Assembly (NCBI GenBank): GCA_029258815.1
Contig: JAPDJZ010000113.1
Location: 1-6,811 of the forward strand
Direction: 5' to 3'
Length of the DNA: 6,811 nt
Source of the DNA: an archaeon
Lineage (GTDB): Archaea > Thermoproteota > Nitrososphaeria_A > Caldarchaeales > Wolframiiraptoraceae
In this document: piece by piece, positions 6,009-6,811 of the stretch
Position numbering within the stretch: the first letter of the stretch is position 1
Layout: every line of letters begins with the position of its first letter
Notes under the pieces: generated by a model
What the model was told of the DNA's origin: nothing
The model's database searches: none
Seen by the model: the letters and a program-made list of their open reading frames with translations, nothing else
Made by a program: the position numbers and the translations under genes

Positions 6009-6340
6009 CGAGCCTGATAGTCGAGGCCGAGAACGCCGTTAGAGCCGGCAGGGTCAAGCTCTACGTGTTCAAGCCGAGCGGAAGACGCCGGTGGATCGTC
6101 GTCGGAAGGCATGGAGAATACCTAGTCCTACCGGACGCCGGATACTGCTCATGCCACGACTTCTTCTTCAGGGTGATGAGCGGGGAGAAGCCGGCCTGCT
6201 ACCACCTCCTAGCCGTAAAACTAGCTCGAGAGAGAAGAAGATACCAGCTAATCGAGGAAGACGATAGATGGCACGACACCCTAATGAGCGAATGGCTTGG
6301 AAGAAGAAAGCCGGAAGCCCGAGAAGAGGGAAAGCAGTAA
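6005..6340 (+). CDS. Small SWIM zinc-finger protein, Sws1-like signature
   Basis: A 111-aa protein built around one SWIM zinc finger: C48-x-C50 (YCSCHDFFF), 14 residues, then C65-x-H67 (CYHLLA). A70 completes the CxCxnCxHxxA pattern that marks the Sws1 family, whose eukaryotic members act in Shu-type complexes promoting Rad51 filament formation. SWIM fingers bind DNA or protein partners. An N-terminal beta-rich stretch (about 17-45) leads into the finger, and the tail (about 75-111) is highly charged. There are no membrane segments. The TTG start overlaps the phosphoesterase stop (TTGA), so translation of the two is probably coupled. A recombination or repair role is inferred from the signature and the neighbours. 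No partner is shown, and archaeal members are poorly characterised. The gene ends 108 bp from the 3' end of the convergent 16S gene. Confidence 0.85.
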   Translation: MTSLIVEAENAVRAGRVKLYVFKPSGRRRWIVVGRHGEYLVLPDAGYCSCHDFFFRVMSGEKPACYHLLAVKLARERRRYQLIEEDDRWHDTLMSEWLGRRKPEAREEGKQ

Positions 6341-6383
6341 ACCAGCCCGGCTTCCCGACCCTAAGAGAATTCGGAAAAGCTTA

Positions 6384-6409
6384 CGCGGGGCCCCTATCAC
6401 ACCCCCGCG
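6384..6409 (-). repeat. Inverted repeat in the 16S trailer, possible rRNA terminator hairpin
   Basis: CGCGGGG (6384-6390) and CCCCGCG (6403-6409) can form a 7-bp all-GC stem with a 12-nt loop. On the rRNA (minus) strand the hairpin is followed by TAAGC and then TTTT (6374-6377 on the plus strand reads as A), so it may help end 16S transcription. It could also mark the end of the SWIM transcript, but no U-run follows in that direction. It may instead be half of a processing stem whose partner lies outside the window. Confidence 0.4.
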
Positions 6410-6416
6410 AGGAGAC

Positions 6417-6448
6417 ACCGCCCCCAGGCGGGGAGCAGAATTGGCGGT
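6417..6448 (-). repeat. Inverted repeat directly next to the 16S 3' end
   Basis: ACCGCC (6417-6422) and GGCGGT (6443-6448) could pair in the trailer RNA immediately after the mature 16S end. A competing hairpin, CCGCC/GGCGG with a 4-nt loop, lies at 6418-6431. One of these may guide 3' processing. The 5' leader needed to test for an archaeal bulge-helix-bulge stem is beyond the right edge. Confidence 0.35.

Positions 6449-6811
<363 letters not shown>

Noticed and set aside
5225..6112. A long open frame (295 codons) on the minus strand opposite the phosphoesterase gene
   Set aside because: The plus strand carries all five phosphoesterase motifs. The minus frame is rich in Ser, Arg and Pro with no family features, typical of an antisense shadow in GC-rich DNA.

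Overview
This is archaeal DNA. The strongest evidence is a class II (cobalamin-dependent) ribonucleotide reductase carrying an intein, the A subunit of topoisomerase VI, a canonical archaeal C/D box sRNA, TATA-like promoter elements, and a partial 16S rRNA with archaeal features (G at E. coli position 1408, ACCUCC 3' tail). The 16S segment is very GC-rich, which fits a thermophile. A member of the TACK group is my guess only. I cannot place it at genus level by eye, and the 16S has unusual bases at two normally conserved places.

Layout, left to right. (1) nrdJ, on the + strand, fills 99-3926. A 379-residue LAGLIDADG intein (1506-2642) interrupts it exactly in front of the cysteine expected to carry the catalytic thiyl radical. 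(2) The 150-bp gap after nrdJ is not empty. It holds a previously unlabelled C/D box sRNA (about 3963-4019) with both guides. The D guide can form 10 perfect pairs with the helix 27 region of archaeal 16S rRNA. A TATA-like box lies on each side of it. (3) A three-gene + strand cluster follows: top6A (4077-5168), a PdeM/SbcD-related metallophosphoesterase (5214-6008), and a 111-aa SWIM zinc-finger protein (6005-6340) with the Sws1-type CxCxnCxHxxA signature. The last two overlap by 4 nt. (4) The last 363 bp are the 3' end of a 16S rRNA gene on the minus strand, converging on the SWIM gene across 108 bp that contain two inverted repeats. No 23S gene follows the 16S, so the rRNA genes appear to be unlinked.

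How the genes fit together. NrdJ makes deoxynucleotides and is only active after intein removal. The top6A-phosphoesterase-SWIM cluster looks like a DNA break, processing and recombination set: a Spo11-type transesterase, an Mre11-superfamily nuclease and an Sws1-like mediator. The C/D sRNA and the 16S gene belong to ribosome production. The most notable items are the Spo11/Mre11-superfamily/Sws1-like cluster, the C/D sRNA, the orphan 16S gene with a C1400U change, and the intein at the radical cysteine.
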